A stretch of 64,000 bases of DNA from Aminivibrio sp. (GTDB taxonomy: Bacteria > Synergistota > Synergistia > Synergistales > Aminobacteriaceae): positions 1 through 64,000 of the forward strand of contig NZ_JAESIH010000051.1 in the NCBI RefSeq assembly GCF_016756745.1, written 5' to 3'. The notes below the pieces were generated by a model that saw only the letters and a list, made by a program, of their open reading frames with translations, had not been told where the DNA came from and did not search any database. Below, one piece after another: positions 45,036-53,825 of this stretch (position 1 is the first letter of the stretch; every line of letters begins with the position of its first letter). The position numbers were made by a program, and so were the translations under genes.

Positions 45036-45284
45036 ATGCCCGACTACAGGGAGCTCGTCGAATTCATCGTCAGGCGTCTCGTGACGGATCCGGACAGTGT
45101 CCGGGTTGAAGACGAGACTGACGACCGGGGAGTAACGGCGGTTACGATTCACGTCGCCCCAGATGACGTGGGCCGTGTGATCGGGAAACGCGGTGCGACG
45201 ATCAACGCCGTCCGCCTTCTTGCGAAGGCGGCCGCGGTGAAGGTTAACGACCGGGTGGATGTGGACATCGTTGAGGACGAATAG
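45036..45284 (+). CDS. khpA: KH-domain RNA-binding protein KhpA
   Basis: An 82-residue single KH-domain protein with the GxxG loop IGKRGATINAVRLL. The family binds RNA broadly and, with KhpB, affects cell elongation and translation in Firmicutes. Typical location between rpsP and rimM; it overlaps rimM by 26 bases. Confidence 0.95.
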   Translation: MPDYRELVEFIVRRLVTDPDSVRVEDETDDRGVTAVTIHVAPDDVGRVIGKRGATINAVRLLAKAAAVKVNDRVDVDIVEDE

Positions 45285-45795
45285 GATTCTGATCGGACGC
45301 GTCGTGGGAGCGCAGGGTCTGCGTGGCGAGCTCAAAATCCATGCACTGACCGACAACCCCGCGCGATTTGCCGATATGGACACGCTCAGGCTGTATGGGA
45401 GCGACGGAACGCTCCGGTCGGAACTGACCCTTCTTTCTGTCCGGTTTCTTGACAGCAAGGGAATCGTTGTTGCCGGGACAAAAGAAGTAAAAGACAGGAA
45501 CGGAGCGGAGGCTCTTGTCGGGACAACCGTGGAGATCTTGCCCGAGGAACGCTATCCTCTCGAGGAAGGAGCTTTCTGGGTAGACGATCTACTAGGGATG
45601 ACGGTGGTGAACCATTCCACCGGCGACGTTCTGGGGACAGTTTCCGACGTGGTTCCGGCGGGAGAAAACGACCTGTACACAGTGCGGGACGAAACGGGAA
45701 CCGATCATTTCATACCTGCGGTAAAAGAATTCATCGCGGGAGTGGACCTTGAAAAAAGAGAAATGAGGATTTCACTCATCGAGGGGCTCTGGTAA
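45259..45795 (+). CDS. rimM: Ribosome maturation factor RimM
   Basis: A protein of about 178 residues required for 30S maturation. It has the N-terminal RILIGRVVGAQGLRGELKIH and a C-terminal PRC barrel (about 95-178, FWVDDLLGMTVVN). The start is uncertain: ATG 45259 lies inside khpA, and a TTG at 45271 is a possible alternative. It is followed two bases later by trmD. Confidence 0.95.
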   Translation: MWTSLRTNRILIGRVVGAQGLRGELKIHALTDNPARFADMDTLRLYGSDGTLRSELTLLSVRFLDSKGIVVAGTKEVKDRNGAEALVGTTVEILPEERYPLEEGAFWVDDLLGMTVVNHSTGDVLGTVSDVVPAGENDLYTVRDETGTDHFIPAVKEFIAGVDLEKREMRISLIEGLW

Positions 45796-45797
45796 TC

Positions 45798-47057
45798 GTG
45801 AACGTAACCATTGTCACCGCTTTTCCCGGTTTTTTTCGTGACTTTCTTTCCGAAAGCATGATCGGGAGGGCGATCCGGAACGGCCTTATCCGAGTTGACG
45901 TGGTGGACCTGCGGGATTTCGGCGCTGGAAACTACAGGCAGGTGGACGACTACGCCTTCGGAGGCGGTGGTGGAATGGTCCTTCTGCCGGAGGTCCTCGA
46001 AAAGGCCCTTGATTCGATCGAGACAGCGAAAGGCCCTGCTTACGTGGTCTGTCCGGGGCCCCAGGGCGACCTCCTGTCCCAGGAGATCGTCGAGACTCTC
46101 GCTGCAAGGGATCACGTGGTGATCATCTGCGGTCATTACGAGGGGCTCGATGAGCGGTTTATGGAAAAACGGGTGGACCGGGAAATTTCCATGGGGGACT
46201 TTGTCCTTACCGGAGGAGAGATTCCTGCCATGGCCGTCATCGATGCCATGGCGCGGCTTGTACCCGGAGTAATCGGGAAAGAGTCGGCGGTGGTGGAGGA
46301 CTCTTTTTTCAGGGGGATGCTCGATCATCCTCACTACACCCGCCCCTCCGAATGGGAGGGAATACCCGTCCCGGATGTGCTTCTTTCCGGACATGCCGCA
46401 GAGATTGAGAACTGGCGCAGGAGTGAAGCTGTACGAAGAACCCTGTCGAGGAGGCCTGACCTCATAGGGAGGGCCAATATACGACCCTACCTGCCCAAAG
46501 GAATGTATGCCGCCCTGGTGCATTTTCCGGTTCTTGACAGAAAAGGCGAAAAAACGACGGCGGCGGTCACCGGACTTGATCTTTCGGACATTGGACGGTC
46601 GTGCAGAACCTACGGGCTTGACGGGTTTCTTGTGACGACACCGCTGCAGAGCCAGAGGGAGCTTGTGAAGACCATGGCCGCGCACTGGATCGGCGGTGCC
46701 GGAGGAGAGGTCAATCCCGACAGAAAAGAGGCCTTCAGCACAATCAAAATTTTCCCTTCTCTCGACAGGGCGACGGAATGGGTAACCAGGCGGGAAAAAG
46801 AGCCGCCCCTTTTCATAGGAACCACCGCCCGGACGAGGGAAGGCGGTTTTCACTGGCTCGAAGCCAAAAGAAGAATTCTTCGGGAAAGAAAACCGGTGGT
46901 TTTTGTCTTCGGAACGGGGTCGGGACTCCACGAAGAGGTGCTCGGCCGGTGTCACATGGTGCTGCAGCCTCTTTCAGGAGGATTCGGCGATTACAACCAT
47001 CTTTCGGTCAGGACTGCCGTGGGAGTTGTTCTGGACCGTTTTTTCGGATGGCGTTGA
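45798..47057 (+). CDS. trmD: TrmD fused to a second SPOUT RNA methyltransferase domain
   Basis: A 419-residue two-domain protein. Residues 1-230 are tRNA (guanine-37-N1)-methyltransferase TrmD, with FGGGGGMVLLPEVLEKAL, CGHYEGLDERF and the knot segment SMGDFVLTGGEIPAMAVIDA. Residues about 233-419 (ALVHFPVLDRKGEKTTAAVT to GGFGDYNHLSVRTAVGVVLD) match the TM1570-like SPOUT family (Methyltrn_RNA_4), normally a separate protein. No stop or frameshift separates them. Each domain has its own knot-type C-terminal SAM-binding segment. GTG start. Confidence 0.92.
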   Translation: MNVTIVTAFPGFFRDFLSESMIGRAIRNGLIRVDVVDLRDFGAGNYRQVDDYAFGGGGGMVLLPEVLEKALDSIETAKGPAYVVCPGPQGDLLSQEIVETLAARDHVVIICGHYEGLDERFMEKRVDREISMGDFVLTGGEIPAMAVIDAMARLVPGVIGKESAVVEDSFFRGMLDHPHYTRPSEWEGIPVPDVLLSGHAAEIENWRRSEAVRRTLSRRPDLIGRANIRPYLPKGMYAALVHFPVLDRKGEKTTAAVTGLDLSDIGRSCRTYGLDGFLVTTPLQSQRELVKTMAAHWIGGAGGEVNPDRKEAFSTIKIFPSLDRATEWVTRREKEPPLFIGTTARTREGGFHWLEAKRRILRERKPVVFVFGTGSGLHEEVLGRCHMVLQPLSGGFGDYNHLSVRTAVGVVLDRFFGWR

Positions 47058-47105
47058 AAAAGTTGGAAAATGAAGAGTGAAACGGACGCAAGGAGGGCTT
47101 ATACA

Positions 47106-47453
47106 ATGGACGTAATCAGTCTTGTGGAAAAGAAGTATCTGAGGAGCGACGTCCCCGATTTCCGTTCGGGAGACACCGTTCGGGTTCACGTGAAGGTTAA
47201 GGAAGGTACGAGGGAACGTATCCAGGTGTTCGAGGGCGTGGTCATCGCAAGGAAACACGGGGGGCTCAGCGAGACCTTTACCGTGAGGAAGGTTTCAAGC
47301 GGCGTGGGCGTGGAGAGGGTTTTCCCCCTGCACTGCCCTTCCATCAGCCGGATCGAAGTGAAGCGGCTGGGCAAAGTCCGCCGGGCCAAACTCTACTACC
47401 TCAGGAAGAGAAGCGGAAAATCCGCCAGGATCAAGGAGAGAAGAGAATTTTAG
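47106..47453 (+). CDS. rplS: 50S ribosomal protein L19
   Basis: A 115-residue ribosomal protein with [20 protein letters not shown] and [19 protein letters not shown]. Start at 47106 after CAAGGAGGG. Last gene of the ffh-to-rplS operon. Confidence 0.98.
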   Translation: MDVISLVEKKYLRSDVPDFRSGDTVRVHVKVKEGTRERIQVFEGVVIARKHGGLSETFTVRKVSSGVGVERVFPLHCPSISRIEVKRLGKVRRAKLYYLRKRSGKSARIKERREF

Positions 47454-47472
47454 TTTTCTTCTATTGAGTCTA

Positions 47473-47501
47473 TTGACTCTCTTGAAAAGGGCGATTATAA
47501 T
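47473..47501 (+). promoter_or_regulatory. tRNA-Leu promoter
   Basis: TTGACT, 17-base spacer, TATAAT, ending 12 bases before the tRNA. Confidence 0.9.
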
Positions 47502-47513
47502 ATCCGTCGTTGC

Positions 47514-47600
47514 GCGGGGGTGGCGGAACAGGTAGACGCGCAAGGCTAAGGACCTTGTGGCCGCAAGGCTGTGGGAGTTCGAGTCTCCCCCTCCGCACCA
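47514..47600 (+). tRNA. tRNA-Leu, anticodon AAG, CCA encoded
   Basis: Class II tRNA: acceptor GCGGGGG pairs with CCTCCGC (one G-U), D-arm GCG/CGC, anticodon stem CAAGG/CCTTG with loop CTAAGGA, hence anticodon AAG (codon CUU). Long variable arm GCC-GCAA-GGC, T-arm GGGAG/CTCCC, discriminator A and encoded CCA. An unmodified A34 is uncommon in bacterial leucine tRNAs. Confidence 0.95.
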
Positions 47601-47610
47601 TTTTAATTAT

Positions 47611-47650
47611 AAAAGAAGCCTTTCTCTTAAAAGAGAAAGGCTTCTTTTAT
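47611..47650 (+). terminator. Terminator of tRNA-Leu
   Basis: An 18-bp perfect inverted repeat, from AAAAGAAGCCTTTCTCTT, whose second arm ends in a T-run. Confidence 0.92.
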
Positions 47651-47655
47651 ATATT

Positions 47656-48175
47656 TCTTTTCACTGTTGTTTTTCCTCCCTCCTTCCACAGGTTGCCTAG
47701 AAAATCTCCTTCTGACCCAATGCAACGAGTTGATCGGCGGGATTCTTACCTCCCTCCTGCCTTTGGGGAGACGTTTATGAATCCGGGACGGGAAAATCAG
47801 CTTGCAATAAGAGCTTCAATCGGGTAAACAACAGGAAGGCTGAGCGAAACCGCGCATTGGAAGCCGCTTTGATTGCATCGTATGAATATTTGACATTCAC
47901 AGGGAGGAGGGGGGATATTGGAGTTAAGCGCCGCATGCTGAGCGCGGCGCGGATGGACCTCCCTTTCATTACGACAAATCAGCCTTCCTTGGGGTAAGAA
48001 CGGGTACGAGAAGGTGGGTTTTCGACATGGGGGTAATGTCCGGATAAAAGGGCTGCCCCCCTTTGCGGGAGCTACATCGAAAACAACCCGTGGAATGATG
48101 TCTTCTCCGGGACTGGCCCGGAAATCGTTTTTTTAGTACACTTATAAAAATTCCGGTTTACCAAGGGGTGGGGCA
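47656..48175 (+). other. Non-coding gap with gene relics and repeat B copy 1
   Basis: No intact gene. Bases 47830-47990 contain an open stretch without a start codon (RKAERNRALEAALIASYEYL) that looks like a decayed gene of unknown kind. Bases 47997-48100 form the first copy of a ~105-bp repeat whose second copy is at 54823-54930. An inverted CGCCGC/GCGGCG lies near 47927. The promoter of the TPR gene probably sits near 48130-48150. Confidence 0.55.
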
Positions 48176-50413
48176 ATGGACAGGAACCTGGAAAACTGGT
48201 TGAGGGGAAAGCCGGATCAGCCGGAAGATGCGGGGAATCCGTCTTCAAGGAAAATGCAGCGCGATGTGGCGGCCCTTCTGGGGCTTCCCGTTGCGGTGTA
48301 CGGTGCCGGACCTTCGGGAAAAGACGAATCTTCCCCTGACGCAGCTCCGACGGAACGCCCGTATTCCGAAACTGAATCCGCGGCTCCTCCGGAAGCAGGA
48401 AGTGTCCCTTCCTCCCGGGAAGAAGCTGAAGACGGTGTTCGTTCCCTCGAGCCGGACGAAGCGGAAAGGGCCGAAGGGGTTTACGGGGAAAACGGGCAGG
48501 ATGAATCTCGGAGCCAGGGAGAGGATTTGCCTTTTCTGCCGGAAGAATCTGTGCTTCCCGGGAAGGAAGAGTTTTCTGCTCCCCTTGTTTCATCCCTTGA
48601 AAGGGAATCACCGGGAACAACGGGCAGGAAAAAAAGAAGGGCCGCCGTCGGCATGGCGGCCACGGCTGCGGCTGTGGTCGTTGGAGCTTATTTTCTTTTC
48701 GGCGGGGAAAGCACGAGAGATCTGATCCTGAAAGGCCGGGAGCATTCCAAAGGGGGGGACTACGTACAGGCTCTCGCTTACTACAAACGGGCGGCGAAAA
48801 AAAATCCCCTGGAGTTCGACGCTCTCCTCGGCATAGCCGAAGCCCTCGAGCGGCTTGACCGGAAGGGCGAGGCTGTAGACGCCTACTACCGCTGTCTTCA
48901 GGTAGCTCCTGAGGACCCCTTGGTGCACGCAAGGCTCGGTTTCCTTTTTTTTGCCATGTCCTCCTATGACAATGCAATCCGCTCCTTCCAGGAAAGCGTG
49001 AACTTCGACCCTTCCGATGCGCGGGTATTTGCAGGCATGGGCAGAGCATACGAGGCGAAGGGCGATTTTGTCCAGGCCGTTTCAGCCTTCAAAAAGGCTC
49101 TGGATCTGGAGAGCTCTTCGGAAGAATATCGTTCCGATCTTGAACGGGCGGAGAGGGCCCTGTCAGTTCAGAACGAAGAAGCGGAAAAACTGGAACGGGA
49201 AATTGCTGCCAGGGAAAGGGTTCTTCTCGGGCGGGCCGCCCTCGGACTCGGAGATCTTGAAGAGAGCCGGAACAGGTTCCTTCAGGCTCTTGACCTCGTC
49301 CCCGACGACCATGACGCCCTGATGGGGCTCGGTGATGCAAAAAAAGCAGCCGGCGACATGGAAGGAGCGGCCTCTTATTACAGGATGGTTCTCAAATTTC
49401 ATCCCGCTTCGGCCATTGCTGCGGAAGCCCTGGCCGAAGCGGAAAAGGCCCTCTCGGCTGCTGTGCCGGATGGGAAGCCGAATGAAGGGAACGTAAAAGG
49501 AGGATCCACCGAAACGAAGCATAATGTTCCTGCGGCCCACGCCGCAGGAAAAGAGCCTCCTCGAGCAAAGAAGGAGCCGAAGAGCGGAACGACAGCGCCA
49601 AAAACTTCCCATCCTTCAGCGGTGCAGCAAAAAAAGCCTGCCCCCACACTACGCCCCAGCCGGAAGGGACAGCCCCAGGCAGAACGGGTCAGGCCGGAGG
49701 GGCGGGGGTCCGGGGCTGGTACCGGTCGGGTTGCCGCAGATTACCCCCCGTTGACCCCCCGCAGTTACGGGAAAGAATTTACCGGCAGGGAGAAGTCCCT
49801 TTGGGCTCCTGCTTCGGTGAGCCCCGCTGCAGGAGAATCTCCTGATGCTCTTTGGGGGAAGGGGATGGAACAGCTCAGACGGGGCAATTATTCATCCGCT
49901 TTTTCTCTTTTCTGGAAGAGAATGCTCCTCCCGTCCTCCCTGGTTTCCGGGGCTTCCGCTGAGAGTTCCCGGATTTTCGGCGGCGTGCCGTTCAGCGAAC
50001 GCCGCTGGAGGGATATCACTCCCGTGGAGGAAGGCCCCCTGGCGGGGAACATCCCCAATTCCATCCCTCTTCCCGGAACGGGGGGGATGTCGCCCGGATG
50101 GGCTGCCGCAAAGGCTCCCCTCATGGAAGCCGTGGCTCTTAACCCCGAAGAGGGGGGCGTTTACCTCAACCTTGCCATGAGTTACATTCTCAGAAGAAAG
50201 GAGGAGGGGCGGGCGGTTGTTTTCCGGGATCGGGACGAAGAAGAGCAGGCCGTCTACTTTTCACTTCTTGCTCATGCCTGGCTCCGTAACGGAGAGAGGG
50301 ACAAGGCGGCCCTTTTTCTGAACGCCGCTAAGAGGCGGGCGAGGGGTGAACTTCTTTCCCATGTTCTTTCCCTGGAACGGTTTTTTCTCGGTAAAGAAAA
50401 ACTGGGGACCTGA
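48176..50413 (+). CDS. TPR-repeat single-pass membrane protein
   Basis: A 745-residue protein. Residues 1-150 are acidic and low complexity; a transmembrane helix at about 157-176 (VGMAATAAAVVVGAYFLFGG) follows a KKRR stop-transfer, so the N-terminus is cytoplasmic. At least four to five TPR-like repeats lie at about 185-420 (for example DYVQALAYYKRAAKKNP). A Lys/Pro/Ala-rich linker (440-530) leads to a second helical, TPR-like region (560-740). Probably a scaffold in envelope assembly; no specific family recognised. MITE copies 8 and 9 follow directly. Confidence 0.82.
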   Translation: MDRNLENWLRGKPDQPEDAGNPSSRKMQRDVAALLGLPVAVYGAGPSGKDESSPDAAPTERPYSETESAAPPEAGSVPSSREEAEDGVRSLEPDEAERAEGVYGENGQDESRSQGEDLPFLPEESVLPGKEEFSAPLVSSLERESPGTTGRKKRRAAVGMAATAAAVVVGAYFLFGGESTRDLILKGREHSKGGDYVQALAYYKRAAKKNPLEFDALLGIAEALERLDRKGEAVDAYYRCLQVAPEDPLVHARLGFLFFAMSSYDNAIRSFQESVNFDPSDARVFAGMGRAYEAKGDFVQAVSAFKKALDLESSSEEYRSDLERAERALSVQNEEAEKLEREIAARERVLLGRAALGLGDLEESRNRFLQALDLVPDDHDALMGLGDAKKAAGDMEGAASYYRMVLKFHPASAIAAEALAEAEKALSAAVPDGKPNEGNVKGGSTETKHNVPAAHAAGKEPPRAKKEPKSGTTAPKTSHPSAVQQKKPAPTLRPSRKGQPQAERVRPEGRGSGAGTGRVAADYPPLTPRSYGKEFTGREKSLWAPASVSPAAGESPDALWGKGMEQLRRGNYSSAFSLFWKRMLLPSSLVSGASAESSRIFGGVPFSERRWRDITPVEEGPLAGNIPNSIPLPGTGGMSPGWAAAKAPLMEAVALNPEEGGVYLNLAMSYILRRKEEGRAVVFRDRDEEEQAVYFSLLAHAWLRNGERDKAALFLNAAKRRARGELLSHVLSLERFFLGKEKLGT

Positions 50414-50433
50414 CATTGACGGGATCCGATTCC

Positions 50434-50539
50434 CCTAAATCCGCAGCTTTTCCAGGCGGAGGGGGTGTCGCCGGGGATGATGTGAATTCGCCCGGCCTGG
50501 GGTGAAGAAATCACGCTCTTCGCTGCCTGCGAATGTAGG
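50434..50539 (+). mobile_element. MITE copy 8 (106 bp)
   Basis: Left-half block with CCTAAATCCGC at the left and a diverged GCGAATGTAGG at the right. Flanked by ATTCC (50429-50433) and TTTCC (50540-50544), a target duplication with one mismatch. Directly followed by copy 9. Confidence 0.88.
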
Positions 50540-50544
50540 TTTCC

Positions 50545-50709
50545 CCTAAATCCGCAGGTTTTTCAGGCAGAGGGAGTGTCGCCGGGCACAGTGCCCGGGC
50601 CGAGAAACCGACACGGATGTCGGTTTCAGGTGCAGTTGTCAAGGACGACAATCTGCACCCCCCGCCCAAGCGAGCACCGGTGACGCTCCCGCTGAGGTGC
50701 GGATTTAGG
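50545..50709 (+). mobile_element. MITE copy 9 (165 bp), with target duplication TTTCC
   Basis: Intact termini with both halves shortened, and the perfect AAACCGACA-CGGA-TGTCGGTTT hairpin. Bordered by TTTCC at 50540-50544 and 50710-50714. Copies 8 and 9 share the middle TTTCC, as expected if one inserted beside the other. Confidence 0.93.
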
Positions 50710-50881
50710 TTTCCCGACAGGGCTTTTCAATGGAGTTGTCTTACTATATACTTGCCGATGGATTGTGTATTCAGGGGAATCTCCCGCAGGCGGCCTGTCG
50801 TTCGTTCAAGGGGCTTTAACCGGCTGAATGCCGGGTTTTGCGGGCCGGCAGCACTTTATAATTATGGGCGGTGATGAAGTG

Positions 50882-51961
50882 ATGAACGGATCGAGAACTG
50901 ACGAATGGGGAAGGAAGTACATGGAAAAGTACTCTCTCTATGAAGAGTTCGCCGGGAGGATCAGCAACCTTCTTCAGAACCTCGTCGAGGGAGAGAACAT
51001 CGAAGTGTACGGCGTCTTCGGAAGGGCGAAGACCCCGGAGGAGTTTCTCAGGACCGCCGGGACGCTTCCGACGGCGGAACAGTCGGTTCTTGCCGACATC
51101 GCGGACTTATGCACCGTGAAAATTCTCGTCAATTTCCCCGACGATGTGGAAAAAGTGGAGGGCATTGTCCGGAAGGAATTCCTGGCGGACATGTCCCGTT
51201 CCGTTCCCCTTGCCGGCCTGGATTCACCCGACCGGTACGGCTACCCCGCGGTATCCTACGTTCTTTCCCTGAGCAGGGAGCGGGGAGCCTTGAGGGAATG
51301 GGCGAAGTACAGGGACCTGCCCTTCACCCTCGAGATTCGAACCGTACTCCAGGAAGTCTGGGCCGCGAACGCTCCGAAAGTATCCCTGCCAACCGATACG
51401 GCAACGAAGAAAAAGATGCAGAGGAAGCTTCTACGCCTGAGCGCGCTGCTTGAAGAAGCCGACGAAGGATTCCTCTCTCTCTGGGAAGCGGCAAGGGAAG
51501 CTGCAGTGCCTGTCACCGCTTCCTCTTCCCCTGAACCGGATCCTGACCGGCGGAAGGTTTTCGATAGGACAATGCTGAAGCAGTACTTCGAGGAACGGGC
51601 CGATGTACTGCGAAGATGGACGGATGCAGCGGTGGAAACCGGTTTTCCTCCCTTTGCGCCTTCCCAGGAGTATCTGGAGACAAGCCTTTCCTACCTCTGG
51701 GACATTCTGAGAGCCGCCGAAATAGACAGCTTGGAAGATCTGGACGAATTCCTCCGATCCCTAGAGGAGGAAGGCCGGGGAGAAGAGCAGATTTCCACGA
51801 TCTACAAGGCCTTCGAAAAGGAGGCGTCCGCCTGGAAAGTGGACGGGTATTCCGCCCTTTTCCTTCTCGTTCTGAACCTGAAATGGGATATTCTGCAGCA
51901 GAAGGACCTTGTTGAGCTGAACATAAAGAAGGGCTCAGACAGGATCAAGGGAGTATCCTGA
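50882..51961 (+). CDS. Divergent RelA/SpoT-domain protein
   Basis: A 359-residue protein. Its N-terminal ~170 residues recall the RelA/SpoT nucleotidyltransferase core in order: VYGVFGRAKTPEEF (G-loop-like), ADIADLCTVKILVNF, DRYGYPAVSYVLSL (usual GYxSxH) and FTLEIRTVLQEVWAAN (usual EIQIRT..WA). Several catalytic positions differ, so (p)ppGpp synthesis is doubtful. The C-terminal half is helical and unassigned. Start at 50882, with GGGCGGTG eight bases upstream; TATAAT stands at 50857-50862. It could be a regulatory or toxin-like pseudo-synthetase. Confidence 0.7.
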   Translation: MNGSRTDEWGRKYMEKYSLYEEFAGRISNLLQNLVEGENIEVYGVFGRAKTPEEFLRTAGTLPTAEQSVLADIADLCTVKILVNFPDDVEKVEGIVRKEFLADMSRSVPLAGLDSPDRYGYPAVSYVLSLSRERGALREWAKYRDLPFTLEIRTVLQEVWAANAPKVSLPTDTATKKKMQRKLLRLSALLEEADEGFLSLWEAAREAAVPVTASSSPEPDPDRRKVFDRTMLKQYFEERADVLRRWTDAAVETGFPPFAPSQEYLETSLSYLWDILRAAEIDSLEDLDEFLRSLEEEGRGEEQISTIYKAFEKEASAWKVDGYSALFLLVLNLKWDILQQKDLVELNIKKGSDRIKGVS

Positions 51962-52052
51962 TTTTTCACTGCGGCGGTGTCTGCGTTACTGGGGGAGGGC
52001 CGAATATGCTCTCCCCTTTTTTGATACCCTGCGGAAAAAGGGGGAGTGGAGG

Positions 52053-53825
52053 ATGCTGAAAAATGACAGGCTGCCCGGAATGGGGAAAACACTCCTGATC
52101 GGAGATGACATGGAGATTTTTTCCCCGACTCTGCCCGGTGTCGAACCGGTTTCCTCAATACTGGAAGAAGATTCCCCCCAGACAGTTCTTATCGGGGAAA
52201 AAGACCGATCCCGGGGCAGAGAAGTCCTTGGAGACTGCATTTCAAGAAAAATCCCCTTTATCGTGCTTGGAAGAGGGTGGTCCCGGGATGTGCCCGCTTC
52301 CCTGCGAAGCCTTGCAAAAAAGACAGGCTCGAAGATCATCGGCCCGGGGAGCGGGGGGCTGATCACTCCGTTCCTTTCAGGAAACGATCGGGGAAAAACT
52401 GCCCTTCTCGCCGAGGGAAAGGGGCTTTTCCTGAGGACTGCAAGGGAATCGGAAATCCGGTCCATTCCCCTGCGCTACGGTTTCTCCTTCGGGGAGCGGA
52501 GCGATCTTTCTCCCGTGGAGGCCGCATGGAGTATCCTTGAACTCGATGAAAAGGTCCGTTTTTTTGCTTTTATCCTGGAACGGCTCCGTAAAGGGCGGGA
52601 ACTTCTCGAGTTCGCCGCAGAGGCTGCCAGGCAGGGAAAATGTGTCGGACTGCTCGAATTCGATCCTGTCCCCGGCGACGACAGGGTGAAGGACTCCGCG
52701 CTCCGCCAGTTCGGAGTTGTTTCCTTGCAGGAACCCTCCCACATCGTGGATGGCGCGGCCGCCTTTCTGACGGCAGATGCCGAGGGGCTCAGGGGCATAT
52801 TCATCGAAGCGGGGCAGGGTGAAATGGCACGGCTTGTCCGAAATGAAGCTGTCAGGAGGGGCATACCCCTCCTCGATGCGGACGACGGAACATCTATCGT
52901 GCTGAAAGTGGTCAGGAACGACGAGCATTCGTCCGCTGGCCGGACATCGGCGAATAGTGTGCAGGATGGAGAGCGCCCCTGTCTTCTGGCGTCTTCCCTG
53001 TCCTTTCCCTCTGCGGAGTTCCTGGCCGGTGCGGCGAAAGCGGGAAATCCCTTTATCCCGGGCATAGGGAGATGTCTGGATGCCGTAGCCTTCACCATCT
53101 CCGCTGGAGGGACCCGCCCTCCGGCCCATGCTGAAAAGGCGGCCCCGTCCGGGTGCCCAATCCATCCCTGGCCGACTGAATACGATGCGAAAGTCCTTCT
53201 CGGCGCCTTCGGCATCCCCGTGGCGCGGGAACGGCTCTGCCGTTCCTTCAGGGAAGCCGCAGAGGCGGCCGAAGCAATCGGGTACCCCGTGGCCCTCAAG
53301 GTCATGTCGCCGAATATCCTTCACAAAACGGAAGCACGGGTCGTCGCCCTCAATATTCAGGACCGGGAAGAGCTGCGGAATGCCTACGGCAGAACCCTGG
53401 AAAAGGCAAGGGTGGCCGATCCCCGGGCAAGAATCCGGGGAGTTCTGGTGCAGGAAATGATCAGGGGAGGAACCGAATGGAGGTTGGAATTCCGGAGGGA
53501 TCCTCGGTTCGGTCCCGTAGTGGAAACGGGAATCAGCGGCGTATATACGGAGATTCTCCCTGACGGAGTAATCCGGATGGCTCCTTTCGACGAGGAGGAG
53601 GCCCTGAAAATGATCCGGGAATCAAAGGGGTACCCGCTGCTGCTCGAAGGGTGGCGAAGGGAGCGTCTTGATATCGAGGCCTTTGCCTCCGCTCTCTCGG
53701 CCTTTTCGAGACTTGCCTTCTGTGAGAGGGAAGTGGCGCGGCTTGACGTCAACCCTCTGTTTGTAAACAGAAAAGGCGTCCTTGTGGTGGATGCCTTCAT
53801 AGAAAAGAAAGGAAGGAAAAGATGA
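52053..53825 (+). CDS. ATP-grasp acyl-CoA synthetase (ADP-forming type), degenerate N-terminal half
   Basis: A 590-residue protein. The C-terminal ~225 residues are an ATP-grasp domain of the acetyl/acyl-CoA synthetase (NDP-forming) kind, with LLGAFGIPVARE, AEAIGYPVALKVMSPNILHK, VLVQEMIRGGTEWRLEFRRD and VARLDVNPLFV. The N-terminal part resembles the CoA-binding and ligase domains, but the phospho-histidine loop (usually GHAGA-like) is not recognisable; that region reads IEAGQGEMAR. Enzymes of this type make ATP from acyl-CoA in amino-acid fermentation. The protein may act differently or depend on a partner. It overlaps plsY by ATGA. Confidence 0.8.
   Translation: MLKNDRLPGMGKTLLIGDDMEIFSPTLPGVEPVSSILEEDSPQTVLIGEKDRSRGREVLGDCISRKIPFIVLGRGWSRDVPASLRSLAKKTGSKIIGPGSGGLITPFLSGNDRGKTALLAEGKGLFLRTARESEIRSIPLRYGFSFGERSDLSPVEAAWSILELDEKVRFFAFILERLRKGRELLEFAAEAARQGKCVGLLEFDPVPGDDRVKDSALRQFGVVSLQEPSHIVDGAAAFLTADAEGLRGIFIEAGQGEMARLVRNEAVRRGIPLLDADDGTSIVLKVVRNDEHSSAGRTSANSVQDGERPCLLASSLSFPSAEFLAGAAKAGNPFIPGIGRCLDAVAFTISAGGTRPPAHAEKAAPSGCPIHPWPTEYDAKVLLGAFGIPVARERLCRSFREAAEAAEAIGYPVALKVMSPNILHKTEARVVALNIQDREELRNAYGRTLEKARVADPRARIRGVLVQEMIRGGTEWRLEFRRDPRFGPVVETGISGVYTEILPDGVIRMAPFDEEEALKMIRESKGYPLLLEGWRRERLDIEAFASALSAFSRLAFCEREVARLDVNPLFVNRKGVLVVDAFIEKKGRKR

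Noticed and set aside
47775-47969. Small minus-strand gene downstream of tRNA-Leu
   Set aside because: No ribosome-binding site and no recognisable family; it lies in a region with decayed sequence.
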